This document shows, one piece after another, positions 40,057 through 49,832 of a stretch of DNA of 64,000 bases (positions are counted from its first letter, which is position 1; each line of letters starts with the position of its first letter). The DNA comes from Bradyrhizobium sp. CCH5-F6. GTDB taxonomy: Bacteria > Pseudomonadota > Alphaproteobacteria > Rhizobiales > Xanthobacteraceae. Both the position numbers and the translations under genes were made by a program. The stretch is from contig NZ_LSIC01000094.1 of the NCBI RefSeq assembly GCF_001556045.1, forward strand, positions 62,001 to 126,000. The letters run 5' to 3'. The notes under the pieces were generated by a model that worked only from the letters and a program-made list of their open reading frames with translations, made no database searches and was not told the DNA's origin.

Positions 40057-40788
40057 TCAGGCCTGGGCGACGGCGCCGGCAACAAGAACCGGTCGGGACG
40101 GGGCGATCCGGTGGGTGCCCCGTTCAAACAGCATTCGCCGCTCGAACGCGCTCGAACGCATGATCGGGAAACGCGTCAGGATCTTTTCCCGGACCTTGGG
40201 ATAGTCCGAGGCCATCAGGACGGCCTTCTTCGTCGGCCAGCCCGGGAATGAACGCGGCTCAGTGAGAGTCTCGGACAGGAACACGCGGCGGTAGAACGCC
40301 TGATGATCGGTCCGCACCATCGAGAGGCCGACGTCGGCATTGAAATGCTCGCAGGCGACGAAGGGAAGCCGCACGGTCAGATAAGGCAGTTCGGGAAACC
40401 GCTGCTGCATTTCGGGATCAGCAACGAATCGACACGGATCGATAAAAATCTCGCCCCGGTCGAGGCGGGGATGCAGGACGTCGCCGAACACCTCGGTCGT
40501 GTAGGACATCCGCCATTCCGACGTCAGAACGTGGATGCGAACGGAACTGCAGAGTTCGTCGTCGACGTAGACGCCGAAGTTCCAGACATTGGGCGCGTCG
40601 TCGAAACGGTCCGTCACCCGCTGCGACTCCGACGGCGGGATCAGACCGGCCTGCAAATAGGCCCGGTAACGCATCAGGTGGAGGCGATCCTTTTCCTCCG
40701 GCGTTTCGACGAGCCGGTAGTCGATACGCTCAAACAGCGCGGCTCCGCGTGGAACAAGCGCCGTTTGCGGTTCGGCCCCGGATTTCAT
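40057..40788 (-). CDS. FeeM-type N-acyl amino acid synthase / GNAT-like acyltransferase
   Basis: A 243-residue protein resembling the FeeM/LuxI-like acyl-CoA or acyl-ACP N-acyltransferase fold. Diagnostic stretches are IDYRLVETPEEKDRLHLMRY, RAYLQAGLIPPSESQRVTDR, FDDAPNVWNFGVYVDDELCS and VRLPFVACEHFNADVGLSMV. FeeM makes N-acyl tyrosine-type products and LuxI enzymes make acyl-homoserine lactones; the product here is unknown. Start ATG 40788 has AGGGG upstream; an in-frame TTG at 40848 is less likely. It lies between the GGDEF-EAL gene and pal. Confidence 0.82.
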   Translation of the reverse strand: MKSGAEPQTALVPRGAALFERIDYRLVETPEEKDRLHLMRYRAYLQAGLIPPSESQRVTDRFDDAPNVWNFGVYVDDELCSSVRIHVLTSEWRMSYTTEVFGDVLHPRLDRGEIFIDPCRFVADPEMQQRFPELPYLTVRLPFVACEHFNADVGLSMVRTDHQAFYRRVFLSETLTEPRSFPGWPTKKAVLMASDYPKVREKILTRFPIMRSSAFERRMLFERGTHRIAPSRPVLVAGAVAQA

Positions 40789-40829
40789 CAACAACCCCTG
40801 CACTGGCAACTTCTGCGAGTGGGTTGAGA

Positions 40830-40844
40830 TTAATGGTTCCTTAA
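40830..40844. promoter_or_regulatory. CtrA-like box upstream of the FeeM-type gene
   Basis: TTAA-N7-TTAA (TTAATGGTTCCTTAA) matches the consensus spacing of the alphaproteobacterial cell-cycle regulator CtrA. It lies 42-56 nt upstream of the start codon at 40788. Chance occurrence is possible; the local DNA is AT-richer than the window average. Confidence 0.45.
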
Positions 40845-40938
40845 TCAAATTGCAAAGCGTTAGAAACGTTAGGGTTAACCTTTTGCCTCCGTAGAATCTC
40901 GGGAAAACGAGACGCCGTCAAAGATCGAGGAAGGAAGA

Positions 40939-43275
40939 TCAGGCGATCGATCGCGCCGACGCTGCGACCGCCTGATCCGCGCCGCAGCGAACGCCGTAGG
41001 ACGCATTGAGCAACTGGCGAATGCGCACCGCCGGAACGGGCCGGCTGAACAGGTAACCCTGAGCTTCGGTCACCGTCCCGTCGGCATTGATGAGTTCGAG
41101 CTGCTCGTTGGTCTCGATTCCTTCGACCACGACAGACATGCCGAGGTCGGCAGACAGCCGCGCCACACCTCGCAACAGCGTCAGCGGTCGGTCCGAGTCG
41201 ATGCCTTCGAGGAATGAGCGATCGATCTTCACCTTCTGCATCGGGAAGTTGTGCAGATAGCTGAGGCTGGAATAGCCGGTCCCGAAATCGTCGAGCGAGA
41301 TGTGAACGCCGAGGGCATGCAATTGCGACAGGATGTCGTGCGTGAGCTGGGTGTTGCGCAGCAGCGAGGATTCGGTGATCTCGATCTCCAACCGATGTGC
41401 CGGCAGGCCCGACACCTCGAGCGCGTAGCGAATCTCGCTCAGGACGTCGCGCTGGTGGAATTGCTGCGGAGAGAAGTTCACGGCGACGCTGACGCCCTCC
41501 GGCCACTTCATGCATTCCATGCAGGCGCGGCGCAGGATCCAGCGTCCGAGATCGACGATCAGGCCCATGTCCTCGGCGACCGGGATGATGTCCACCGGCG
41601 AGACCGTGCCGCGCACCGGATGATTCCAGCGCAGCAGCGCCTCGCAAGTGGTGATCTTGCCCGACTTCAGATTGACGAGCGGCTGATAGAACAGCTCGAA
41701 CTCCTCGTTGGCGAGTGCCTTGCGCAGGTCGAGCTCGAGGATCCGGCGCGCCTCGACGGTCGCCGCCATCTCGTCGCGGAAGAAGCAGAAGGTGCCGCGC
41801 CCGTCGGCCTTGGCGCGGTAGAGCGCCATGTCGGCGTTCTTGAGCAGCGTATCGGCGCTCACGCCCTCCGGCGAGGTCAGCGCGATGCCGACGCTGGCGC
41901 CGATCTCGACCAGATGGTTGTCGATGCGATAGCGCTCGCTCAGCCGCTCGACGATACGGCGGGCAAGCGACGCGGCGTCCTCGGACGAAGAGATGTTCTG
42001 CTGGAACACGACGAATTCGTCGCCGCCGAAGCGGGCGACGAAATCCTCCGGGCGCAGCATCTCGCGCAGGCGGTTGGCGACCGCACAGAGGAGCTGGTCG
42101 CCGCAGGGATGGCCCAGCGTATCGTTGACCTGCTTGAACTGGTCGAGGTCGATGAAGAGCAGGGCCGACAGACGTTCCGAATGCCGTGCCACTGCGAGCA
42201 ACCGCTCTATCTCGTCGCGGAAATTGAGACGGTTCGGCAGCGCCGTGAGCTCGTCGTAGCGAGCCAGATGGCTGATCCTGGCCTCGGCGTTGCGCCGCTC
42301 GGTGATGTCCTCGAGCAGCACCACCGCACCGCCGTCAGCCATCGGCTGCACGGTCCATGACAGCGAGCGGTTCCTGTGCGGATCGGGGTCGGTGGTGATG
42401 ATTTCCTTCGCCTGGGCGGCTTCGATCTCGGCAATGATCGCGTCCCCGCTCGCCGCCGAAATCGATCCCGCCTGGACGCAAGCGGCGACGACCTCTCGCG
42501 CATTCGTGTTGGTCTGCGCGAGATTGTCGGTCAGGTTCATCATCTCGCCAAAGCGGTGATTCATCACCGCGAGCTGGCCATCGACGCGGAACATGCAGAG
42601 CCCGTGCGGCATGTTGTTGAGCGCCGTATCGAACTGCCCGGCGAGCGCCGCCTCGCGCTCGCGCGCGACAACCGCCCGCAGGAATATCCTGTGCAGATTG
42701 CCCGAGAGCCGCATGACGGAGAACAGAAACGCGGCGCAGACGACGGACATCGCCACGTAATAGGGCGTGCCGTGCAGCGCCAGCGCGACCACGGCCGGGC
42801 CGAATATCAAAGTGGCTTGCAGACGAAATATCCACTGCCGCCCGTAAGCTCTCCCCGCTCCTCCCGCCACGATGCCGGTGGTGACCGAGAGGGCGATCAT
42901 GTGAGCGATGGCGTCGTCATTGCTCAACAGGGTGGTCGAACACCACAGACCGATCACGGCGGCCTGGATGAGCGCTCCGATCTGGTAGCGCTTCTGCCAA
43001 CGCGCCGCTTGTTCAACGCTCAGGACGGATTTCTGGGCCTGGTAGCGGCTCAGGTCGAAAGCGCGTATCGCTCCCGCGAGAATGAGAAGCGGGACGAATC
43101 CCCAGATCAGGATCTGGTCGGTCTTGAGCGCCGTCAAGGAAGCCGAGAATGCAGAGAAGACGATGCCGGTGAGCACCGTGCCGGGAGCCTCGAACAGCGA
43201 ATCGGTCAGCGCCGCCGAAATCGTCGGCGAGGCCTGCTGCTGGTCCGGCTCTCCGCTCTGGCTTGAGAACTGCAT
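40939..43275 (-). CDS. GGDEF-EAL bifunctional c-di-GMP enzyme with membrane sensor
   Basis: A 778-residue protein: five or six N-terminal helices (about 25-195), a PAS-like region (about 215-330), a GGDEF domain and an EAL domain. The cyclase site is RFGGDEFVVF (near 413), preceded by an I-site-type RPED five residues upstream. The EAL site is CEALLRWNHP (near 543), with DDFGTGYSSLSYL and VKIDRSFLEG. Both domains look catalytically intact, so either or both activities are possible. It lies between tolB and the FeeM-type gene on the same strand. Confidence 0.95.
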   Translation of the reverse strand: MQFSSQSGEPDQQQASPTISAALTDSLFEAPGTVLTGIVFSAFSASLTALKTDQILIWGFVPLLILAGAIRAFDLSRYQAQKSVLSVEQAARWQKRYQIGALIQAAVIGLWCSTTLLSNDDAIAHMIALSVTTGIVAGGAGRAYGRQWIFRLQATLIFGPAVVALALHGTPYYVAMSVVCAAFLFSVMRLSGNLHRIFLRAVVAREREAALAGQFDTALNNMPHGLCMFRVDGQLAVMNHRFGEMMNLTDNLAQTNTNAREVVAACVQAGSISAASGDAIIAEIEAAQAKEIITTDPDPHRNRSLSWTVQPMADGGAVVLLEDITERRNAEARISHLARYDELTALPNRLNFRDEIERLLAVARHSERLSALLFIDLDQFKQVNDTLGHPCGDQLLCAVANRLREMLRPEDFVARFGGDEFVVFQQNISSSEDAASLARRIVERLSERYRIDNHLVEIGASVGIALTSPEGVSADTLLKNADMALYRAKADGRGTFCFFRDEMAATVEARRILELDLRKALANEEFELFYQPLVNLKSGKITTCEALLRWNHPVRGTVSPVDIIPVAEDMGLIVDLGRWILRRACMECMKWPEGVSVAVNFSPQQFHQRDVLSEIRYALEVSGLPAHRLEIEITESSLLRNTQLTHDILSQLHALGVHISLDDFGTGYSSLSYLHNFPMQKVKIDRSFLEGIDSDRPLTLLRGVARLSADLGMSVVVEGIETNEQLELINADGTVTEAQGYLFSRPVPAVRIRQLLNASYGVRCGADQAVAASARSIA

Positions 43276-43489
43276 ATGAGTTTGTACGCGCGTCCTGTTT
43301 GGCGCCTACTCTTACTCAAGCCAGATGAAGCCTTTCTGAGGGAACATCGTTAAAGCCGGGTTGTTTTTCGGCAATAGCGAACCCGTTTCTGCTGACATTT
43401 CAAGCAACTAGGCAAGCCTTGCCGGGCTCAAGGTGAAGGAAAGCTTACCTGGCGTTGTAAATTGGAGAATCGACGCGCCTTTTCGACGG

Positions 43490-43513
43490 CATCGCGCGTC
43501 TGAGCGCGCGATG
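43490..43513 (-). terminator. Hairpin after tolB, possibly a weak terminator
   Basis: Perfect 9-bp arms CATCGCGCG/CGCGCGATG with a 6-nt loop, 18 nt after the tolB stop. There is no T run, so it may be partial terminator, processing site or stabiliser between the Tol genes and the GGDEF-EAL gene. Confidence 0.4.
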
Positions 43514-43530
43514 TTTCAGCCGCGATCCTG

Positions 43531-44892
43531 TCAGCCCGACGTCGAGGATAGCAGCGGCGACCACGCGGGATCCGAGGCGAAGCCCGGCGTCGGTACCTTC
43601 AGCTCGTTGCGGCCGGAGATGTCGACGCTGTACAGCGAAGGCCCGCCGTTGCCGCCGGGATCTCGGAAGAACATCAGCACGCGGCCATTCGGCGAGAAGG
43701 TCGGCCCCTCGTTGTGGAAGCCGGAGGTGAGAAGCCGCTCGCCGGAGCCGTCCGGCTTCATGACGCCGATCGCGAACTGTCCGCCGCCCTGCCTGGTGAA
43801 GGCGATGTAGTCGCCCTTTGGCGACCACACCGGCGTCGAATAGCTGGCGTTGGTGTCGTCCTTGGAGAAAGAGATGCGCTGCGCCTGTCCTCCGCCCGCC
43901 GCCATTACGTAGATCTGCGACCTGCCGCCACGATCGGACTCGAAGCAGATGCGGGTGCCGTCGGGCGAATAGGACGGCGAGGTGTCGATCGCCGGCGTAT
44001 CGGTGAGGCGCGTGGTCGAGCGCGAGCGCAGATCCATCACGAACAGGTTGGAGTTGCCGCCCTGCTGCAGGCTCATGATGACGCGCTGGCCGTCCGGAGA
44101 GAAGCGCGGTGCGAAGGTCATGCCCGGGAAGTTGCCGACGATTTCGCGCTGGCCGGTCTCGATGTTGTAGAGATAGACCTTCGGATCGCCCTGGCCGAAC
44201 TCCATGTAGGTGATCTCTTGCGAGTTCGGCGAGAAGCGCGGCGTCAGCACGAGGTCGGAGCCACGGGTCAAATAGCGCACATTGGCGCCGTCCTGGTCCA
44301 TCATCGCGAGCCGCTTGACGCGGCGCTCTTTCGGGCCGGTCTCGTCGACGAACACGACGCGGCTGTCGAAATAGCCCTTCTCGCCGGTCATCCGCTCGTA
44401 GATCTGGTCGGAGATGATGTGGGCAATGCGGCGCCAATATTCGGGCGAGGTGAAATATTGCTGGCCTGCAAGCTGCTGGCCGGAGACCACGTCCCACAGG
44501 CGGAATTCGGCCTTGAGCCTGCCGTCCGGCTGCCGCGTCATGCGGCCGGTGACCAGGGCCTGGGCGTTGATGGTCTTCCAGTTCTGGAATTGCGGCGCGA
44601 CGTCGATGTTGCTGATGCGCTCGATGAAGGCGGCCTGATCGATCGGCGCGAACAGGCCTGAGCGCTTCAGATTATTGGTGATGACTTGCGTGACGCCGTT
44701 GCCCACGTCGCCGTCGGAGGGCGAGCCCGGCACGAAGTTGCTGATCGCGATCGGGATCGGCTGGAATTCGGTGGGATCAATGCGGATGCGCGGCTGGCCC
44801 TGAGCCAGGGTACGACCGCCGCCGAGCATCGCGAGCGTCGATCCGGTCAGGGTCATGAAGCGGCGGCGGTTCATCGAGCTGGCGTCATTCAT
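43531..44892 (-). CDS. tolB: Tol-Pal system protein TolB
   Basis: Periplasmic beta-propeller protein of 453 residues that links Pal to TolA. After the N-terminal alpha/beta domain (about 40-165) come repeated propeller blades: [16 protein letters not shown] repeats such as [20 protein letters not shown] and [20 protein letters not shown]. The leader reads [20 protein letters not shown], a twin-arginine-type signal rather than the Sec leader of E. coli TolB. Start ATG 44892 gives [15 protein letters not shown] 44874 is an alternative. It lies 23 bp after tolA. Confidence 0.97.
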   Translation of the reverse strand: MNDASSMNRRRFMTLTGSTLAMLGGGRTLAQGQPRIRIDPTEFQPIPIAISNFVPGSPSDGDVGNGVTQVITNNLKRSGLFAPIDQAAFIERISNIDVAPQFQNWKTINAQALVTGRMTRQPDGRLKAEFRLWDVVSGQQLAGQQYFTSPEYWRRIAHIISDQIYERMTGEKGYFDSRVVFVDETGPKERRVKRLAMMDQDGANVRYLTRGSDLVLTPRFSPNSQEITYMEFGQGDPKVYLYNIETGQREIVGNFPGMTFAPRFSPDGQRVIMSLQQGGNSNLFVMDLRSRSTTRLTDTPAIDTSPSYSPDGTRICFESDRGGRSQIYVMAAGGGQAQRISFSKDDTNASYSTPVWSPKGDYIAFTRQGGGQFAIGVMKPDGSGERLLTSGFHNEGPTFSPNGRVLMFFRDPGGNGGPSLYSVDISGRNELKVPTPGFASDPAWSPLLSSTSG

Positions 44893-44915
44893 CTCAAAAT
44901 TCTTTTGTTCGGATG

Positions 44916-45875
44916 TCACAACATGTCTTTCAGACCGAAAGTCATCGGAATGAGCTTCCAGCTCTCGTATTGCTGCTTGGGCATGAAGGAATAGACTTGG
45001 CACTGGACGATGGCGCGCTTGGCACTCTCCGCCACGGCCTGCGCAATCGACCGTGAAGGTCCACGTACCGCGACAACGATCGGCTCAGCGGCGAGCGATC
45101 CGTCGATCTTCATGGGAATGTCGATGTCGGCCTCGTACTGATCGGCGTCCTGCCCGTTATAGGTCGGCGTGAAGCAGCGCTTGACCGCACCCTGGAATGC
45201 GCCCCTCCAGGTCGCGACATTGTTAGCCGCAGTCCCTGTCGCTGCTCCCAGCGAAGCCGATGCATTCAGCGCCGTTCCTGTGAGCTCGTGCCGGGTGGCA
45301 GCGCGCTTGTCGAGGTCCCGCTGGATCTGCGCGGGATCGAACGTGCGCTCCTTCGGCTTCGGCTGCTGCTGCGGCTGCACCGCCGCGACCTTCTGCTCGA
45401 CCGGCTTCGGCGGCGGCTTCTTGGTCTCCAGCTTCTTCTGGAGCTCGGCGATCGGATCTTCCTTGGCCGGATCAGGCTTCTTTTCCTGCGGCTTCGGCTC
45501 TTCCTTCGGCTTGGCCTCGGTGACGGGCTTCGGCGGCTCGGGCTTCTTCTCGACCGGCTTCTCGACGGGTTTCGGCGGCGGCTCCGGCGTCGAGTTGGTC
45601 TTGATCAGCTCTTTCTTCTCGGTGACCTTGCCGACCGCGTCTTCCTCCGGCTTGGGCTCCGCGATCTTATCGACCTTGGGCTTCGGCTTGTCCTTTTCGC
45701 CGGTCTTCTGCCCCGCCATCATCTTGGCGAGCTGGTCGGTGGAGATGATGTCGACCGGAAGCGATTCCTCCGGCGCGACGTAGGCCTTGCTGCTGAAGGT
45801 GACGAGCCCCCATCCCAGCACGAGGACGTGGAGGGCAATCGACGCAACGAGTGTCTTGTCGACGTTCACCTTCAC
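44916..45875 (-). CDS. tolA: Tol-Pal system protein TolA
   Basis: Inner-membrane-anchored link between TolQR and TolB/Pal, 319 residues. It has one N-terminal helix ([19 protein letters not shown]), a long Lys/Pro/Glu-rich domain (about 55-190) and a TonB/TolA C-terminal domain (about 205-319; [28 protein letters not shown]). The C-terminal Cys pair is typical. It follows tolR with a 3-nt gap. Confidence 0.93.
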   Translation of the reverse strand: MKVNVDKTLVASIALHVLVLGWGLVTFSSKAYVAPEESLPVDIISTDQLAKMMAGQKTGEKDKPKPKVDKIAEPKPEEDAVGKVTEKKELIKTNSTPEPPPKPVEKPVEKKPEPPKPVTEAKPKEEPKPQEKKPDPAKEDPIAELQKKLETKKPPPKPVEQKVAAVQPQQQPKPKERTFDPAQIQRDLDKRAATRHELTGTALNASASLGAATGTAANNVATWRGAFQGAVKRCFTPTYNGQDADQYEADIDIPMKIDGSLAAEPIVVAVRGPSRSIAQAVAESAKRAIVQCQVYSFMPKQQYESWKLIPMTFGLKDML

Positions 45876-45878
45876 CGT

Positions 45879-46328
45879 CTACCCCTGATCCGCTTCGGTG
45901 ACGAGGGCCAGCTTCTTGAAGCCGGCGCCGGACAGCAGGCCCATGACCTTGGCAACGGTCCCGTAGTCGGCCTTCTTGTCGGCGCGCAGATAGATGCGTT
46001 CCTCGAGCCCGCCGCGCGCATCCGTGATCGCCTTGAGCTTGGGCACCAGTTCGTTCAGCGCGACCTCGGCATCGTTGATGAACACCTTGCCCTTGATGTC
46101 GACCGACATCTGGATCGGTTTCTGGTCGTTGTTTTCGATGCTCTTGGCCTGGGTCTGCGGCAGGTCGAGCGGCACGCCGACCGTCAGCATCGGCGCCGAC
46201 ACCATGAAGATGATGAGCAGCACCAGCATCACGTCGACCATCGGCGTGACATTGATTTCGGCCACGACGGGCTTACGCCGGCCACGGCGTCCGCCGCCTC
46301 CGGATGAACCCGCAACGTTCATGCCCAT
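45879..46328 (-). CDS. tolR: Tol-Pal system protein TolR
   Basis: ExbD/TolR-family motor subunit, 149 residues. A basic Gly-rich leader precedes one helix with the proton-path Asp32 in TPMVDVMLVLLIIFM; the periplasmic domain follows (about 60-145). Together with TolQ it converts proton flow into TolA movement. It is 43 bp after tolQ. Confidence 0.96.
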   Translation of the reverse strand: MGMNVAGSSGGGGRRGRRKPVVAEINVTPMVDVMLVLLIIFMVSAPMLTVGVPLDLPQTQAKSIENNDQKPIQMSVDIKGKVFINDAEVALNELVPKLKAITDARGGLEERIYLRADKKADYGTVAKVMGLLSGAGFKKLALVTEADQG

Positions 46329-46371
46329 GGTCTGGTGTCCAAATTGCCCTTCACATTATACACGCCGTCGG

Positions 46372-47097
<726 letters not shown>

Positions 47098-47430
47098 CCT
47101 CTCAAGGCGATCGTTACCTAATGTCCTTCGGCCAGCAAAACCGCGGCCGGTGCTCCCCAACGGCCGCGCTGGAACCGGCGCGGCCGGCAAGCCCGCTCAA
47201 AGCCTTGTCTTTCTGGGGTGCAGGGCTCGTCCAAAGCCGGCCGCCTGCATTCCCCGCCAAGATGTCAAAACTATGGGCCTCGACACGGCTCCGGGCGCGA
47301 CTGTCCGCAATTACCTGAGCCCGGCGTTGGTTAATGCGAGGTTATCAGGCACGAATTTGTCTGCGTAAAGCGCAGGCAGCGCAGGGAGATGGGCGGGCGG
47401 TGCCGGGCGCGAGGCCTGAAAAGTGGCGGC
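47098..47430. other. Leader/intergenic region upstream of tolQ
   Basis: 333 bp between tolQ and the end of cysE. It holds a perfect 8-bp hairpin CGCGGCCG/CGGCCGCG at 47142-47168 (11-nt loop) inside the tolQ leader. No gene is supported in it; the tolQ promoter should lie here, but no clear -35/-10 pair is seen. Confidence 0.5.
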
Positions 47431-48198
47431 TCAAGCCGCGGAGGCGGGTTCCTGGCAATTGGTCAGCCGTGCGGGATTGCCGATGGCCGTGCAGCCGGCG
47501 GGCACATCGCCGGTCACGACCGTGCCGGCGCCGATCTTGGCAAAATTGCCGACACTGATGTCGCCGAGAATGGTCGCGCCGGCGCCGATGAAGACGCCGC
47601 GACCGATCCGCGGCGAGCGCGTCGGCAGTTCGCTGCCGCGGCCAATGCTGACGTTCTGGAGGATGGTGACCTCGTCGCCGATGACGACATTGGCACCGAT
47701 CACGATGCCGGTGGCGTGGTCGAGATACACCGACGATCCAAGGCTCGCAGCCGGATGAATGCTGACCTGCAAGACGTTCGACGCCTCGTTCTGAAACAGC
47801 AGCGCCGCGTCGGTATGGCCTCGCCGCCAGAGCCAGTTCGACACGCGCCAGGCCTGGAGCGACGCATACCCTTTGAAATGCAGCATCGGCGGCAACAAGC
47901 CGGTCACGGCCGGGTCGCGAAAGGCGATGGCTTGCAGATCGCGGCTTGCCGCCTCGACCAGATCCGCCTCGCCGTGGAAGGCTTCATCGGCGAATGCCGT
48001 GAAGCGCGTACGCAGGGCGGCGCTGCCAGCAAGCCGTCGCCCGACCAGATCGGACAAGGCGGCGGCGAAATCGCCGTGGGCGAGAATGGCATCCGCAAGG
48101 ACCGCGCCGAAGACGGGATCGGTGGCGGCGGCGCGCCAAGCCTCTGCGCGCAGCTGCCGCCAGAGGTCGTCGCTGGTCACGGTCACAGCTCCCGGCAT
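47431..48198 (-). CDS. cysE: Serine O-acetyltransferase
   Basis: Acetylates L-serine with acetyl-CoA, first step of cysteine synthesis. The 255-residue protein has an N-terminal helical domain (SDDLWRQLRAEAWRAAATDP) and a left-handed beta helix with hexapeptide repeats: VYLDHATGIVIGANVVIGDE, VTILQNVSIGRG and AKIGAGTVVTGDVPAGCTAI. The catalytic His-Asp neighbourhood (DHATG) is present. It lies on the same strand as the Tol genes but is transcribed toward the opposite side of tolQ's leader. Confidence 0.95.
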   Translation of the reverse strand: MPGAVTVTSDDLWRQLRAEAWRAAATDPVFGAVLADAILAHGDFAAALSDLVGRRLAGSAALRTRFTAFADEAFHGEADLVEAASRDLQAIAFRDPAVTGLLPPMLHFKGYASLQAWRVSNWLWRRGHTDAALLFQNEASNVLQVSIHPAASLGSSVYLDHATGIVIGANVVIGDEVTILQNVSIGRGSELPTRSPRIGRGVFIGAGATILGDISVGNFAKIGAGTVVTGDVPAGCTAIGNPARLTNCQEPASAA

Positions 48199-48342
48199 CG
48201 TCGCCTCCGTCTCCTTCCCAGGCGACGAATATAGGTCGGCGGCGGACGGCGCGCCAAGCTGGCCAGCGGCTCAGCGCCGCAGGCCGGTTTCCGTGCGCGG
48301 ACGTGCTTGCATACCAGGCATTCAAAGCCATATGCTCAGTTA

Positions 48343-48426
48343 TAGAGCTTCGGCCGACTCCGGCTGCAATGTAGCGCCAGAGCATCGTTCACGACCCCGC
48401 GATGGCACGCCATCAGCGGGGTTTTT
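48343..48426 (+). ncRNA. Candidate small RNA with its own promoter and terminator
   Basis: A promoter-like TTGCAT (48307-48312), 18-nt spacer, TATGCT (48331-48336) is followed about 60 nt later by a strong terminator: stem ACCCCGC-GATGG/CCATC-GCGGGGT (one bulged A, CACG loop) and five T at 48422-48426. No plus-strand gene ends nearby, as cysE is on the minus strand, so the terminator is otherwise unexplained. The transcript would be about 85 nt. Its targets are unknown. A terminator for antisense read-through is the main alternative. Confidence 0.4.
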
Positions 48427-48495
48427 CACACCCGGCCGCCTCTAGCTCCGCCGGAGCGAAGCCGCATCCTCATCATTCAAGGTCAGCCTGAAAAC

Positions 48496-49659
48496 ATGTC
48501 GCCTAACACCGCCGCCGACGACCAGCACGACGACATCATGTATCCCTCCGCCCTACCGTTCCTGCTGGTCCATCTCGGCTGCGTTGCCGCGATCTGGACG
48601 GGAATCACTTGGCAGGCCGTCGCGATCTGCGTCTCACTCTATTGCTTGCGCATGTTTGCGATCGGGGCCGGCTACCATCGCTACTTCTCGCATCGGGCGT
48701 TCGCAACCAGCCGGGTGTTTCAGTTCATACTGGCCTTTCTCGCGCAGAGCAGCGCGCAGAAGAGCGTCTTGTGGTGGGCCGCCAAGCATCGGCACCATCA
48801 CCTGCATTCCGATACCGAGATCGACGTGCATTCGCCGCGTCACCGCGGCTTCCTCTACAGCCATCTCGGCTGGATTTTTTACCGGCGTCACGATGCGACC
48901 GACCTCGTGAAGGTCGCCGATCTCGCCGCCTATCCGGAGCTGATGTGGCTGCATCGGCTGGAACTGCTGCCGGCCTTTGTACTCGCGGCGCTCTGCTTCC
49001 TGGCTGCCGGCTGGTCAGGCCTAGTCGTCGGCTTCCTCTGGAGCACGGTGCTGCTCTATCACGCGACCTTCTGCATCAATTCGCTTGCCCATGTTCATGG
49101 ACGCAAGCGCTACGTCACCGGCGATGATTCCCGCAACAACTGGCTGCTGGCGTTGTTCACCCTGGGCGAGGGCTGGCACAACAATCACCACGCCTACCAG
49201 AGCAGCGTGCGACAGGGCTTTCGCTGGTGGGAGATCGACGTGACCTATTACATCCTGAAGGTCATGTCGTGGATCGGCGTCGTCTGGAACATGAAGGCAC
49301 CGCCCGAACAGGTGCTGCGCAACGAGCAGCCGCTCGGCGCAAGGGTCATCAAGCGGGCGGCCCGCGAGCTTGCCGGACGGTTCGATGCGCAGACACTGGC
49401 GCATGCGATCTCGTCGGCGCGGCGCCGGGCCGACCTCGCCCAGCTGCAGCTGCCCTCGCTGCACGACATCCTCAATCGCGCGCATGACGGCGTCGATGCG
49501 TTGACGCATCTACATCTGCCGAAGATTCCGACCCGCGACGAGTTTCTCGCGGAAGCCAGGGCGATGTTCGCGCGCACGCGCTCGCTCAACGAGATCGTGG
49601 ATCATGCCTACGAGCACTTCTTGATGTCGGTTCGCGCGCAGCTGGCCAAAGCGAATTGA
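48496..49659 (+). CDS. Acyl-CoA/fatty acid desaturase
   Basis: Membrane di-iron desaturase of the delta-9 type, 387 residues. The three His boxes are present: HRYFSH (about 61-66), HRHHH (about 99-103) and HNNHH (about 227-231). Hydrophobic pairs around residues 15-55 and 150-190 match the membrane layout. The C-terminal about 100 residues (ARRRADLAQLQLPSLHDILN) are an extension of unknown role. Substrate regiochemistry is inferred from family only. Confidence 0.93.
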   Translation: MSPNTAADDQHDDIMYPSALPFLLVHLGCVAAIWTGITWQAVAICVSLYCLRMFAIGAGYHRYFSHRAFATSRVFQFILAFLAQSSAQKSVLWWAAKHRHHHLHSDTEIDVHSPRHRGFLYSHLGWIFYRRHDATDLVKVADLAAYPELMWLHRLELLPAFVLAALCFLAAGWSGLVVGFLWSTVLLYHATFCINSLAHVHGRKRYVTGDDSRNNWLLALFTLGEGWHNNHHAYQSSVRQGFRWWEIDVTYYILKVMSWIGVVWNMKAPPEQVLRNEQPLGARVIKRAARELAGRFDAQTLAHAISSARRRADLAQLQLPSLHDILNRAHDGVDALTHLHLPKIPTRDEFLAEARAMFARTRSLNEIVDHAYEHFLMSVRAQLAKAN

Positions 49660-49738
49660 CACATTCGGGCTGACGAAAGCGAGCTGACCAGGCCGATCCG
49701 AACGTTGCAGCTGCCGGCCGCGCTCCCCCAAAACCAGA

Positions 49739-49769
49739 CCGCCCGCCTGCGGGTTGCGCAAGCGGGCGG
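49739..49769 (-). terminator. Hairpin downstream of the DUF2852 gene
   Basis: Perfect 8-bp arms CCGCCCGC/GCGGGCGG. On the minus strand the tail contains GGTCTGGTTTTGG, giving a modest T run, so it could end the DUF2852 transcript and also the convergent desaturase transcript. Confidence 0.5.
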
Positions 49770-49832
49770 CTCGGGGCCATCAGGACTTTGGGGGCATGCG
49801 CCTGAAGGCTTTCAGAGGTGGCAGCCTCCAGA

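Noticed and set aside
40789..40848. Twenty-residue longer N-terminus for the FeeM-type protein from TTG 40848
   Set aside because: ATG 40788 has AGGGG at good spacing; the TTG start would overlap the CtrA-like box region and has no ribosome site.
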